A stretch of DNA of 64,000 nucleotides from Alcanivorax sediminis (GCF_009601165.1 NZ_WIRE01000001.1:1922001-1986000); one strand, 5' to 3'. Counted from the first letter of the stretch, positions 17,707 to 26,894 are shown. Translations and numbers: made by a program. Notes: generated by a model from the sequence alone, not told the origin.

Positions 17707-18810
17707 TTGGAAACAGAGACCATAACCATGCCTTTTCGTGACCGTTACACCGGCCTGATCAACCGCTACCGTGACCACCTGCCGGTGAATGATGACACGC
17801 CGATCATCAGCCTGGGTGAAGGTAACACTCCGCTGATCCGCCTGAAGAACATCCCCAAGTTGCTGGGCAAGGACGTGGATATCTACGTCAAATATGAAGG
17901 TCTGAACCCCACCGGTTCCTTCAAGGATCGTGGCATGACCATGGCGGTCACCAAGGCAGTGGAAGAGGGCAGTAATGCCATCATTTGTGCCTCTACCGGT
18001 AATACTTCTGCTGCGGCAGCGGCCTACGCCGCCCGTGCTGGCATCACCGCGTTTGTGCTGATTCCGGAAGGCAAGATCGCCATGGGCAAGCTGGCCCAGG
18101 CAATGATGTACGGTGCTGTGATCATGCAGATCCGTGGCAACTTCGACCAGGGCATGGAACTGGTGAAGCAGGTGGCTGAAAAGGCACCGGTCACCATTGT
18201 AAATTCGGTAAACCCTTACCGCCTGCAAGGTCAGAAGTCAGCGGCGTTTGAAATCGTGGAAGAGCTTGGCCGTGCTCCGGATTTCCACTGTCTGCCAGTA
18301 GGTAACGCGGGCAACATCACCGCGCACTGGATGGGCTACAGCGAATACAAGAAAGCGGGTGTGGTGAATGCAGCACCGAAAATGGTGGGCTATCAGGCCG
18401 AAGGCGCTGCGCCGTTCATGCGTGGCGGCCCGGTGAGCGATCCGGAAACTGTGGCCACCGCCATTCGTATTGGTAATCCGCAGTCCTGGGATAAAGCCTG
18501 GGCTCTGCAGAAGGAATCCGGCGGCTGGTTTGATGAGCTGTCTGATCAGGAAATTCTTAACGCCCAGAAACTGCTGGCCGAGAAAGAAGGCGTATTCTGT
18601 GAGCCCGCTTCTGCGGCTTCCCTGGGTGGCGCCATGCGCGACATCAAGTCCGGCAAGATTCCGGAAGGTTCCACCATTGTTTGCACCCTGACCGGTAACG
18701 GTCTGAAGGATCCTGATACGGCTATTGCCCAGTGCCAGGACAGCCGCATGGTGACGATCGATGCGGAACTGGAAGCGGTGAAAGGCGCGATCCTGTCCAA
18801 CATGGAATAA
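17707..18810 (+). CDS. thrC: threonine synthase
   Basis: A 367-aa PLP enzyme of the shorter bacterial ThrC type, with the PLP lysine in PTGSFKDRGM and a phosphate-binding loop (VGNAGNITA). It converts O-phosphohomoserine to threonine. A TTG at 17707 has a G-rich ribosome site (AGGGGGGG); ATG 17728 is an in-frame alternative giving a protein 7 residues shorter. It lies 110 bp after hom and ends in a strong terminator. Confidence 0.96.
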   Translation: METETITMPFRDRYTGLINRYRDHLPVNDDTPIISLGEGNTPLIRLKNIPKLLGKDVDIYVKYEGLNPTGSFKDRGMTMAVTKAVEEGSNAIICASTGNTSAAAAAYAARAGITAFVLIPEGKIAMGKLAQAMMYGAVIMQIRGNFDQGMELVKQVAEKAPVTIVNSVNPYRLQGQKSAAFEIVEELGRAPDFHCLPVGNAGNITAHWMGYSEYKKAGVVNAAPKMVGYQAEGAAPFMRGGPVSDPETVATAIRIGNPQSWDKAWALQKESGGWFDELSDQEILNAQKLLAEKEGVFCEPASAASLGGAMRDIKSGKIPEGSTIVCTLTGNGLKDPDTAIAQCQDSRMVTIDAELEAVKGAILSNME

Positions 18811-18849
18811 AAAAGCGTACTCCTTTGGGAGAAGCGTGATGCCCAGGGA

Positions 18850-18883
18850 ACGGGCCGGTATTCACCGGCCCGTTTTCTTTTTT
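18850..18883 (+). terminator. intrinsic terminator after thrC
   Basis: ACGGGCCGGT, loop ATTC, ACCGGCCCGT, then TTTCTTTTTT. Confidence 0.93.
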
Positions 18884-18898
18884 CAGGAGACTACACAA

Positions 18899-19297
18899 GT
18901 GGAACTGCAACCCTCTGACGCAGTGTTTCAGAGTTATGGACGGTGCTGCGCGTCCGAGCACTTCTTCGAAGATTTTTATCGTATTTTCATGAGCAAGAGT
19001 GATGAGGTGCGATCGGTATTCACGAATACCGATATGCCCGAGCAACGTCGACTGCTACGGGCAGGGATCATGTGGCTGATCATGGTGGCCCGAGGCGCGT
19101 CAGACAACAAGCTGGCACACCTTGGCAAGACCCATAACAGAGAGGGCTACAATATTCAGCCTTACCTCTATGACTACTGGCTGGATGCGCTACTGGAGAC
19201 GGTAGCCAAGCATGACAAACAGCATAGCGATGATCTCGGTCGCCATTGGAGAACAGTGTTACAGCCCAGCATTGAAACGATTCGCGGGGCTTACTGA
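18899..19297 (+). CDS. single-domain globin
   Basis: A 132-aa helical protein resembling single-domain bacterial globins: AsEHFFEDFYRIFMSKSDEV at the B-C region and KLAHLGKTHN with the likely proximal His. The start is GTG 18899, with AGGAG 9 bases upstream. An ATG at 18836 would place the terminator hairpin inside the gene, so I reject it. The role is probably binding of O2 or NO in the cytosol. A second, truncated globin lies 2.2 kb downstream. Confidence 0.75.
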   Translation: MELQPSDAVFQSYGRCCASEHFFEDFYRIFMSKSDEVRSVFTNTDMPEQRRLLRAGIMWLIMVARGASDNKLAHLGKTHNREGYNIQPYLYDYWLDALLETVAKHDKQHSDDLGRHWRTVLQPSIETIRGAY

Positions 19298-19350
19298 CTC
19301 CTCTTTCTGATTTCCGGTCAGGGACGACCGGCAACGCCTTCCCGCAGAAG

Positions 19351-19385
19351 CGAGTCACGAGTGACGAGTTTCGAAAAGCGAAAAA
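19351..19385 (+). repeat. degenerate heptad array (CGAGTCA type)
   Basis: Units CGAGTCA, CGAGTGA, CGAGTTT, CGAAAAG, CGAAAAA follow one another with exact 7-bp spacing. The order resembles the array at 34042 (TGAGTCA CGAGTGT GGCGTTT CGAAAAT). Confidence 0.7.
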
Positions 19386-19410
19386 CAGGCAGTATCATTC
19401 GGGTTTGGGG

Positions 19411-19437
19411 TTTTGATTTTCGCAACTCGCAACTTCC
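19411..19437 (-). repeat. inverted partner heptad array
   Basis: On the minus strand the units read GAAGTTG CGAGTTG CGAAAAT, in inverted orientation to the array at 19351. The two enclose about 25 bp, as in the element at 4991. Confidence 0.6.
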
Positions 19438-19494
19438 CTCCGGCGTTCGCCAGGATCATCATGAATCAAGGCAGGATATTCAGGGAGAGGCGCC

Positions 19495-19707
19495 ATGACC
19501 AACCAGGTAACCGTCAACGGCTTCCGTCAGGATGAGGTGGGTGACTGGGTGATGGAATTATCCTGTGGGCATCGTCAGCATGTCCGCCATCATCCCCCGT
19601 TCATGAACCGCCCCTGGGTGATGACCGATGAGGGTCGGCGCCAGCATCTGGATATGGTCGTGACCTGTACCCAGTGCCAGCGCGGGATGCCTTTCCCTGA
19701 GGATTAA
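19495..19707 (+). CDS. DUF3565 protein
   Basis: A 70-aa protein with the DUF3565 pattern: GFRQDEVGDWVMELSCGHRQ, HVRHHPPFMNRPW and a C-terminal CTQCQRG. The Cys/His residues suggest a metal site. The function is unknown. It is convergent with the serine hydrolase gene, overlapping it by 4 bases. GGAGAGGC precedes the ATG. Confidence 0.88.
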   Translation: MTNQVTVNGFRQDEVGDWVMELSCGHRQHVRHHPPFMNRPWVMTDEGRRQHLDMVVTCTQCQRGMPFPED

Positions 19708-20933
19708 CCGTGCAGTTTGGTGTGGCGGTTGATGGTGTGTTGCAGCCCGAACAGGGAGGGCAGGTGGGGGCCAATGACACCCTTGCCGGTAGTCAGCAGG
19801 GCGCCGCTGAGATCCCGTTGCGGATCTGCCCAGCAGTAGATGCTGATAAAACCGAGATGGCCAAAGGCCTTGGGCGCGCCGGGGCCAAACATGCCCATGC
19901 CGCGGTTACCCAGCATGAATCCACTGGAGAAATTGAGTGGCAGCATCAGGGTACGATCAAAGCGAGGTCGGTGCCAGGCGGGCTGCAGCGCGTTGGCGAT
20001 GGTTTCCGGCTTGAAAATCTGCTGGCCATTGTACACACCATCATTGAGCAGCATCTGAAAGAAGCGGCTGGCCTCCTCTGCTGTCGCATAGAGGTTACCT
20101 GCGGGGACAATGATGTCCTGGAAGCGATCATCATTGGTGACTTCAACCACTTCATCGATACTGCCGCCCACCGCATAGCTCAAGAACAGGTCGACCAGTT
20201 TCATCGGCACACCGGTGGAGACATCCATGGCTCGCTCAGGGCCGGTCTTGCCGAAGGTGAAATACTTCATACCCATGGGTTTGCGGATCACCCTGTCCAG
20301 GGTGGCATTGAGGTCTTCCCCGGTAACGGTTTCCGCTATGTTGCCGAGTATGAAACCGGCGGTGACCGCATGATACGCCTGGCTGTTTAGCCCAGCAGGC
20401 TTGGCGGCACACAAGATGTCGGTGATCTCCTGGGGCCGATAGAGAATCTCCGGGGTGACTTCCTGCTGCGGGCGAGGAATGCCAGCCTGGTGAGTCAGCA
20501 GATGACGGATGGTGGTACGGCCTTTTCCATTCTGGCCGTATTTGGGCAAATAGCGGGTCACCGGGTCGTCGAGATCAATCTGGCCGGTTTCAACCAGATG
20601 ATGGATCATCATGGCAGCGACCACTTTGGAGGCAGAAAACAGGCAGACGGGGGTGTCTGGCGTCATTACGCGCTGGCTGTCTGGATCGGCAAAACCGATG
20701 CTGCGGTTGATCATGATCTCGCCATGTCGACGCAGGCACAGACTCACTGCAGGGCTCATTCCGCTCCGGTAAAGCTTGCGAGTGGCTCGCCAGATGGCCT
20801 CCACCTGCTCGGAGGACATACCGGTTTTGGCCAGTGGGGCTTCATCGCCGTGACGGATCAGGCTGTCCAGGCTGCGGGGAATTCGGTTGGCCTGTTTGCT
20901 AATCAGGCGATTGACACGGGGACGTAAAGCCAT
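19704..20933 (-). CDS. beta-lactamase-fold serine hydrolase (class C/EstB type)
   Basis: A 409-aa protein from ATG 20933 (AGAGG upstream). The SxxK nucleophile is seen as FSASK (Ser100, Lys103), and RHLLTHQAGIPRP is the usual following motif. The YxN equivalent is probably QAYHAV. There is no secretion signal, so this is more likely an esterase or peptidase-like enzyme than an antibiotic lactamase. A longer form to 21038 has no support. Confidence 0.86.
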   Translation of the reverse strand: MALRPRVNRLISKQANRIPRSLDSLIRHGDEAPLAKTGMSSEQVEAIWRATRKLYRSGMSPAVSLCLRRHGEIMINRSIGFADPDSQRVMTPDTPVCLFSASKVVAAMMIHHLVETGQIDLDDPVTRYLPKYGQNGKGRTTIRHLLTHQAGIPRPQQEVTPEILYRPQEITDILCAAKPAGLNSQAYHAVTAGFILGNIAETVTGEDLNATLDRVIRKPMGMKYFTFGKTGPERAMDVSTGVPMKLVDLFLSYAVGGSIDEVVEVTNDDRFQDIIVPAGNLYATAEEASRFFQMLLNDGVYNGQQIFKPETIANALQPAWHRPRFDRTLMLPLNFSSGFMLGNRGMGMFGPGAPKAFGHLGFISIYCWADPQRDLSGALLTTGKGVIGPHLPSLFGLQHTINRHTKLHG

Positions 20934-21207
20934 AAAACCTCTGAACAAGTGTAGTAAAAGCACCGGCGAGGCGGGCTTTGATATCCGCAGTGTATACGGC
21001 GCGGAAAGCCATTTTCCATGGCCCGGGCGTTCCTGCAATAGTCAGGCGAGCCATCCGTGTGGCGTGAAATCACAAGTCGCATGGCTCATTCTAACGCGGT
21101 CCATGAGTTACACTTAGCCTGTGGTTACAAGTTTGCGCGCTGAACAGGCGCGACAATGCCGGGAACCTCAATAATACATTGCACACCCAGTTATCCAGGA
21201 GCGTACC

Positions 21208-21525
21208 GTGACAACCATCAAGCAGTCCGATTTCCAGAGTTTTGCCGAGTTTTACCCCTACTATTTGCAGGAGCATGGCAATCCCACCTGTCGTCGTTTG
21301 CATTTCTTCGGCACCCTTGGGGTGCTGGCCATTCTGGCGGGCGTCATCTTCACCGGTAAGCTGGCCGGGCTGATTATGCTGCCAATAGTGGGTTACGGCT
21401 TTGCCTGGGTAGGCCACTTCTTCTTCGAGAAAAACCGCCCGGCCACTTTCAAGCATCCTTGGTACAGCCTTGCCGGGGATTTCGTGATGTTCAAGGATAT
21501 TCTGACAGGCCGTATCAGCTGGTAG
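21208..21525 (+). CDS. DUF962/Mpo1-like membrane protein
   Basis: A 105-aa protein with the DUF962 pattern: EFYPYYLQEHGNPTCRRLHF, two hydrophobic segments and VGHFFFEKNRPATFKHPWYS. The yeast relative Mpo1 is an Fe-dependent dioxygenase of 2-hydroxy fatty acids, and the conserved His residues here fit a metal site. It has a GTG start. The truncated globin begins right after its stop codon, so they are probably one operon. Confidence 0.88.
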   Translation: MTTIKQSDFQSFAEFYPYYLQEHGNPTCRRLHFFGTLGVLAILAGVIFTGKLAGLIMLPIVGYGFAWVGHFFFEKNRPATFKHPWYSLAGDFVMFKDILTGRISW

Positions 21526-21987
21526 ATGGCAGAGAGTGGAAAGCCGATGAGTGCAGTAGAGGTCTTTATTCCGGGGCAGACAGCCACAGGCGATAACTCG
21601 TTACCGGATCTGGACTGCAAGGAAGCTATTGATGCCATGGTGTACGGGTTCTACCGGCGACTGCTGGATGATCCGGAGATGGCGCCAGTATTTTTCGAGG
21701 TGGCAAAGATTGATCTCGGCAAGCACCTCCCGGTTATCTGCCAGTACTGGCACAAGATGCTTCTGGGTGACAGGAGTTACCAACGCCACATGATGCAGAA
21801 GCACAGGGATCTGGATGACCAATTACCCCTGACAGGGGTTCACCATGAGCGCTGGCTGGGCCACTTCATGGCCAATCTGGAGGGCCGCTTCGCCGGCCCG
21901 AACACCGACAGGGCCCGCCGTCTGGCGGCGCGCATCATGGATAATCTGTACCTTCAGCTACAAACCCGCCGAACCGATTCCTTCTAA
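21526..21987 (+). CDS. group III truncated haemoglobin
   Basis: A 153-aa protein (146 if it starts at ATG 21547). The trHb fold is visible: MVYGFYRRLLDDPEMAPVF, then LPVICQYWHKMLLGD and the proximal-His region LTGVHHERWLGHF. The group is thought to handle O2, NO or peroxide chemistry. It lies next to the DUF962 gene with no gap. Its 3' end overlaps the antisense start of a small membrane protein. Confidence 0.88.
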   Translation: MAESGKPMSAVEVFIPGQTATGDNSLPDLDCKEAIDAMVYGFYRRLLDDPEMAPVFFEVAKIDLGKHLPVICQYWHKMLLGDRSYQRHMMQKHRDLDDQLPLTGVHHERWLGHFMANLEGRFAGPNTDRARRLAARIMDNLYLQLQTRRTDSF

Positions 21988-22157
21988 AGCATTGGCACCA
22001 GCAAGTTGCCGACCAACAGGGCGGCACCGCCAAGATAGCAGCTGCGAATCAGAACCGGGTCGGATTGCAGGGCCTGGCGGCGCAGCTGGAAGTAAAGGCC
22101 TGTACCGATAAGGGCAACGGCGACGCTGATGACGGTAACCCACATGAAGAGCTGCAT
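21984..22157 (-). CDS. 57-aa predicted membrane protein
   Basis: A short gene read from ATG 22157 to TAG 21984. A GGA-containing ribosome site (AAAAAGGACAACA) precedes the ATG. The product starts MQLFMWVTVISVAVALIGTG, has a charged turn (LRRQALQSDP) and ends in a second hydrophobic stretch (LGGAALLVGNLLVPML). Two membrane helices are likely. It is too short for standard ORF cutoffs, and its stop overlaps the truncated globin stop by 3 bases. The function is unknown. Confidence 0.55.
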   Translation of the reverse strand: MQLFMWVTVISVAVALIGTGLYFQLRRQALQSDPVLIRSCYLGGAALLVGNLLVPML

Positions 22158-22274
22158 ATTGTTGTCCTTTTTGCGTCTCTCGCTTCAGTCCTTTTTGTTT
22201 TAACGCCAGCGTGCCCTGCGGTCAATCTCCCGCCGGGATGGCTGACAAACGGCGGCTCAGGGCTAGGTCTGGCC

Positions 22275-23483
22275 TCAGCCGATAATGCCCTCGCGCTTTA
22301 GCGCCTGATATTCATCCTCGCTGAGTCCCAGTTCGTCACGCAATACGGTTTCGTTGTGGCTGCCGACCTCTCCTCCGGGCCAGCGGGTTTCGCCAGGGGT
22401 GTCTGCCAGGCGTGGCGTGATGGCCGGGATCTTCAGGGGCTTGCCATTGATCTCGACTTGCTGGAACAGTCCTCGGGCCTGGAAGTGAGGGTCCTGCATC
22501 ATGTCGGCCACGGAGTAGATTGGTCCGGAGGGTACCCGGGCGTCTTCCAGAATCGCGAGGATGTCATCACTCGGCAGGCTACGGCACCAGCTGTCCAAAG
22601 CCTCATCAATGGCCGCTTCGTTTTCCACCCGACCGGCATTGGTGGCCATGGCCGGGTCTTCGGCCATGTCGGGGCGGCCAGCGGCGATCATCAGGCGCTT
22701 GAAGATGGAGTCGCCATTGCCGCCGATCACCACGAACTTGCGATCAGCACAGCGATAGGTGTTGGTGGGAACAATGCCGGTGACTGTGGAGCCGGAGGGT
22801 TCGCGAATCACCCCAGCGCCATCAAATTCCGGGATCACGCCTTCCAGCAGGTTGAAGACAGATTCGAACAGGGAGACATCCACCACCTGGCCCTTGGCAC
22901 TGTTCTGGCGCTCAAACAGGGCAAGCAATATACCCAGGGCAGCATGCAGGCCGGCAATGGTGTCGCCCAGGGACAGGTTGGGACGCACCGGGCGCTCGCC
23001 GGGGAAGCCGTTGACGTAGCGGAGTCCGCCGATGCCCTCGCATACGGAGGCATAGCCCGGCTTGCTGGCGTAAGGACCTGTCTGGCCATAACCGGAAATG
23101 CGTGTATAGATCAGGCCCGGGTTGTCTTCCTCGAAGCTGTCCGGGCCGAGTCCCCAGTTTTCCATGGTGCCGGGGCGGAAATTCTCGATCACCACATCTG
23201 CCTTGCCCATCAGCTTGCGGACCAGCTTTTTGCCATCATCGGTTTTCAGGTCGAGGGTAACGGACTTCTTGTTGCGACCGAGACTGCGCCACCAGAACGA
23301 GGTGCCGTCTTCGTCCAGCTTCCGCCAACCTCGAATGGGATCACCGCCAGGGGGCTCCACCTTCACTACATCAGCGCCAAAATACGCCAGCAGGGTGCCA
23401 GTGAAAGGGCCGGCAAGCAGCTGTCCCAGTTCAACAACGCGGACACCTTCCAGAGGCAAGCGGCGGGAGGAAAGATCGGTCAT
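22275..23483 (-). CDS. CaiB/BaiF class III CoA-transferase
   Basis: A 402-aa protein with the family opening LPLEGVRVVELGQLLAGPFT and GADVVKVEPPGGDPIRGW, and the region LSLGDTIAGLHAALGILLAL that holds the catalytic Asp. It transfers CoA between carboxylic acids in the cytosol; the substrate is unknown. It is likely part of fatty-acid or aromatic catabolism. It is divergent from trmH and has no acyl-CoA partner alongside. Confidence 0.92.
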   Translation of the reverse strand: MTDLSSRRLPLEGVRVVELGQLLAGPFTGTLLAYFGADVVKVEPPGGDPIRGWRKLDEDGTSFWWRSLGRNKKSVTLDLKTDDGKKLVRKLMGKADVVIENFRPGTMENWGLGPDSFEEDNPGLIYTRISGYGQTGPYASKPGYASVCEGIGGLRYVNGFPGERPVRPNLSLGDTIAGLHAALGILLALFERQNSAKGQVVDVSLFESVFNLLEGVIPEFDGAGVIREPSGSTVTGIVPTNTYRCADRKFVVIGGNGDSIFKRLMIAAGRPDMAEDPAMATNAGRVENEAAIDEALDSWCRSLPSDDILAILEDARVPSGPIYSVADMMQDPHFQARGLFQQVEINGKPLKIPAITPRLADTPGETRWPGGEVGSHNETVLRDELGLSEDEYQALKREGIIG

Positions 23484-23577
23484 GGGGTCTCCGAGGGGGT
23501 GGTCTGTAGAGTGAAGAGCCTAGCGGATTCGACCTGCCAGTGGCAGTGACGAATCCATTCGAAAATGGCGTTGAATT

Positions 23578-23605
23578 TTGTCATCTGCCCCCGGGCCTAT
23601 ACAAT
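23578..23605 (+). promoter_or_regulatory. trmH promoter
   Basis: TTGTCA (23578-23583), a 16-bp spacer and TACAAT (23600-23605), 25 bases before the trmH ATG. Confidence 0.55.
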
Positions 23606-23630
23606 CCGCGGCCAGCAATGAGGAATTGTC

Positions 23631-24314
23631 ATGACCCCGGAACGTTACCGCCGTATCTGTGAAACCCTGGATCGCCGCCAGCCTGACCTGACAGTGATCA
23701 TGGACGGGGTACACAAGCCCCATAATATTGCCGCCATCGTGCGTACCTGCGATGCGGTGGGTATTCTGGATGTGCATGCCATTCTTCCCAAAAACCGGGC
23801 GCGTATGGCGGCTGGAACGGCCATGGGATCCCAGCGCTGGGTAAAGGTGCACAAGCATGAAGACAGCACCCAGGTGATTCGGGATTTGCAGGGCAAGGGT
23901 GTCCAGGTGCTGGCGGCGCATCTCTCTGATACCGCGATCCCTTATCGGGAAGTGGATTACAGCAAGCCCACAGCGCTGTTGCTGGGGACCGAAAAGTTCG
24001 GCGTCAGCGACGAAGCCGCTGCAGCGGTTGATCAGCACGTCATCATTCCCATGATGGGCATGGTGGAGTCATTCAACGTGAGCGTGGCGGCGGCAATCAT
24101 TCTGGCGGAGGCTTGCGAGCAGCGTCGCAGCAAGGGTTTTTATGACCAGCCGCAGATCGATCCGCAGCGTTACCAAGAGCTGCTTTTCCGCTGGGGCTAC
24201 GCCAAGGTCGCGCGCCTGTGTGACGACCATGGCGTGCCTTACCCCGAGCTGGATGATGAAGGCCAGATCAGGGACAGTGCAGCGCTTACGGCGCTGCTGC
24301 AGAAGAGTGAGTGA
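23631..24314 (+). CDS. trmH: tRNA (guanosine18-2'-O)-methyltransferase TrmH
   Basis: A 227-aa SPOUT enzyme with all three knot motifs: NIAAIVRTCDAVG, LLLGTEKFGVS and IIPMMGMVESFNVSVAAAI. The C-terminal extension after residue 165 is typical of TrmH. It makes Gm18 in the D-loop. The last 29 bases overlap the convergent unknown gene. Confidence 0.96.
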   Translation: MTPERYRRICETLDRRQPDLTVIMDGVHKPHNIAAIVRTCDAVGILDVHAILPKNRARMAAGTAMGSQRWVKVHKHEDSTQVIRDLQGKGVQVLAAHLSDTAIPYREVDYSKPTALLLGTEKFGVSDEAAAAVDQHVIIPMMGMVESFNVSVAAAIILAEACEQRRSKGFYDQPQIDPQRYQELLFRWGYAKVARLCDDHGVPYPELDDEGQIRDSAALTALLQKSE

Positions 24315-26175
24315 CGGGGCCCGTCAGGCTCGCTGAGGGCGCATGGCTCACCTGCCAGTGGAAATCGCTGGCGCCGCCTTCGCCCACCCAGGCGGGGAAC
24401 CACAGGGTATTGTCCATCGTGGCGTAGCGTAGCCGGGTGATGTCGATGCCTTGCGCTTTGGACAACGCCACCATTCGCTGCAGCACCTTGCCATGGTGAA
24501 TTCGATCCGGGCTGTCAGTGGTATCCACGATGGCCTGATGCAGCAGGTTGTTGAAAGTCTTGCGCGGGATGCCGGAAAAATTCATTCGGTCCAGATCAGC
24601 GATAAAAGCATCTGCCAGGGACTCCACCGTGGTAAAACGCCCCTCCGCATTGAGGGCCACCAGGCGCTGGTGAACCACCTCGTCGTACTTGTCGAAGGCA
24701 CCTTTTTCCTGGGCCTCGGCCAGGGCAATAATGGCTTCACCCAGGCTGTTCATGTTGGCGTAATCCAGCTTGGGGATAGAGCCCATCAGATCAATTACGG
24801 TTCGCGGCAGGCCACTGCTCTGGAATCCCAGCCGGGGAGTGGCACCGGGGAAACGTTCATACTCGGTGGTGCTGTCGGCATCGTCCTCATAGAACATGTT
24901 CATGTTGACGCCATCGAGGAAGGCATCAAACAACCCATTGGGCACCACGGGCATGTGATTGCTGAAGAACATCTCCCAGCCCTGATTGGAGTCCATATGT
25001 AGCCAGTCACCGGGCAGACGGGTGGCGTTCATGGTGTTCTCAAACGGGCTCATTTCGCCGTCTACCAGACCATACTGCTGATTATTGTAGACAGACTGGA
25101 AGGAGACCCGGGCGCCGTCCAGATTGTGAAAGTCGATGGCAAAGTGGATGCGCGGCTCGCGCAGGAACATCAGAAAGAACTTCAGTACCTTGACACTGCC
25201 AATGGCAAAACGGGATGGAATGGTGACGGATTGCTCATAGAAATCCACCTGGAACTTCTGGCTGAAAAAGGTGGGCAGGTAGGCATACCAGATACGCGCT
25301 TTGACCAGCATGGACACGCGTACCGGGCCGTCTTTTACCGCAATGGGGGTTGCCTTGATGTTCTTGCGGGTATCCAGATTCACGCGCAGCTTCTGGTTAA
25401 GGATGCCGGTGCTGATATTCACATAGATATTATCGAAAACACTCTCTTCCTGGTGCGGACCCAGTCGCGGGGCCATGGAGTGGATCTGGGTGAAGTCATC
25501 GGGCTCGTAGTCCAGATCCATCAGGGTGCTTTGTACATGCCCGGCTTTCAGGTCTGCGCTGACATAGTCCGCAGTGGAGCGGTCCGGGTTGTTGCGTACC
25601 AGATAAATATAGCGTGGCGCATTGCGGGGGGAATCCAGGCGGATTTCTTCCAGAATGAGCCCGGCTTGCAGCTGGTGCTTTTCCGCAGAGTAACGCTCGT
25701 TGCCGCCATCGCGAAACATGAAAACCAGTTCGTCGAAGTCATCAAAGGTGCCAAGCTTTCCTTCGGGCGGATGGTCATTCTCGCCTTCGATCCAGATCAG
25801 ACCGGTCTTGTCGAATTCATCGATCTGGAACGGGATCGGTATCAGTTTGCCGGCACGGACCGCCATCAGTGAGAGCTCTCCGATGGGGATGCCCAGATGC
25901 TCGGGCAGCTGGAAGCCTTTCATTTCCATCGGATACAGATAGGTGAACTGGGTGGTATCCAGTGCCTTGATAGTGGCATCCAGTTGCGCCGTGGAAATTT
26001 TGCTCAAGCCGGGCGCCCAGCGTCCCATGGCGCTGGGATCCGCTTTGTAGAATTCGAGGAAATGTTGGAAGTAGGCGTCAGGCACCCCATCAGTCCAGAT
26101 CTCTCGAGCCTGGAGGGGGTTGCCAAGGCTGATCAACACGGTGATCAGTCCAATCCATGCCTGTCTGGCGGTCAT
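24286..26175 (-). CDS. large exported protein of unknown function
   Basis: A 629-aa protein that I do not recognise. The start at ATG 26175 gives a clean signal peptide (TARQAWIGLITVLISLGNPL then QA) with cleavage near residue 23. A start at 26229 would bury it. The mature part is acidic, rich in aromatic residues, and has no repeats, lipobox or membrane helix apart from a hydrophobic patch FFLMFLREP near residue 350. It contains no cysteine that I can see in the mature part. It is probably periplasmic or secreted. It overlaps trmH at its 3' end and is divergent from a methyltransferase gene. Confidence 0.8.
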   Translation of the reverse strand: MTARQAWIGLITVLISLGNPLQAREIWTDGVPDAYFQHFLEFYKADPSAMGRWAPGLSKISTAQLDATIKALDTTQFTYLYPMEMKGFQLPEHLGIPIGELSLMAVRAGKLIPIPFQIDEFDKTGLIWIEGENDHPPEGKLGTFDDFDELVFMFRDGGNERYSAEKHQLQAGLILEEIRLDSPRNAPRYIYLVRNNPDRSTADYVSADLKAGHVQSTLMDLDYEPDDFTQIHSMAPRLGPHQEESVFDNIYVNISTGILNQKLRVNLDTRKNIKATPIAVKDGPVRVSMLVKARIWYAYLPTFFSQKFQVDFYEQSVTIPSRFAIGSVKVLKFFLMFLREPRIHFAIDFHNLDGARVSFQSVYNNQQYGLVDGEMSPFENTMNATRLPGDWLHMDSNQGWEMFFSNHMPVVPNGLFDAFLDGVNMNMFYEDDADSTTEYERFPGATPRLGFQSSGLPRTVIDLMGSIPKLDYANMNSLGEAIIALAEAQEKGAFDKYDEVVHQRLVALNAEGRFTTVESLADAFIADLDRMNFSGIPRKTFNNLLHQAIVDTTDSPDRIHHGKVLQRMVALSKAQGIDITRLRYATMDNTLWFPAWVGEGGASDFHWQVSHAPSASLTGPVTHSSAAAP

Positions 26176-26222
26176 TTTGTTATTCTCTGCGACGGTTTTG
26201 GATAGGCGACGAAGGCTAGAGT

Positions 26223-26894
26223 ATGACAAGCGACCCCAAATTAGTAGGCCTTAACGCCCTGCACGAGCGGCTCCATCGCGTATTGCCGAATGTGAAGCTT
26301 ACCTGCCAGCCGTTACCGAAAACACCACAATTGAAACTGTGGCTGCTGGATGAGCTGTTTCCGGAGCAGGCGCTGGAGCCGGGCATCGTCAACGCCATTA
26401 TGGAGGAGCCGCCATACTGGTCGTTTTGCTGGGCGTCAGGCCAGGTGTTGGCCGAGTTTCTGATCCGTAACCCCGAGTGGGTTGCCGGGCGCTGTGTGGT
26501 GGATGTGGGGCCCGGGTCCGGCGTGGTGGCCATTGCTGCGGCACTTGCCGGGGCCAGAAAAGTGATTGCCTGTGATCTTGATGATGATGCGCTGACGGCC
26601 ACCCGGGTGAACGCCGAGGAAAACGGGGTGCAGGTGGTGTTGAGTCAGGATCTGGATAGTGCCTTGCAGGAAGCAGATCTGGTGACCGCCGCCGACATTC
26701 TCTACGACCGTGAGAATCTGGGCTTGTTGGCACGCTTTCAGGCGGCGGAGCGGGTGTTGCTGGCGGATTCCCGAGTGCCAGACCTTAATCCGCCGGGTTA
26801 CCGTCTGCTGGGTGAGTGGCAATCCTGCACCTGGCCGGATCTGGGGGAATCCAGTGAGTACAACGGGGTGAGGCTGTTTGCGGCGCAAGCGTGA
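26223..26894 (+). CDS. class I SAM methyltransferase (ETFB-lysine/COG3897 type)
   Basis: A 223-aa protein. Motif I is VVDVGPGSGVVAIAAALAGA, the acidic motif II end is IACDLDDDALTATRVNAEEN, and ADILYDREN is near the active site. It resembles the ETFB-lysine methyltransferase/L11-methyltransferase-like group. A protein lysine substrate is an inference. The ATG 26223 follows a weak ribosome site. It is divergent from the 629-aa unknown and upstream of the protease gene. Confidence 0.85.
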   Translation: MTSDPKLVGLNALHERLHRVLPNVKLTCQPLPKTPQLKLWLLDELFPEQALEPGIVNAIMEEPPYWSFCWASGQVLAEFLIRNPEWVAGRCVVDVGPGSGVVAIAAALAGARKVIACDLDDDALTATRVNAEENGVQVVLSQDLDSALQEADLVTAADILYDRENLGLLARFQAAERVLLADSRVPDLNPPGYRLLGEWQSCTWPDLGESSEYNGVRLFAAQA

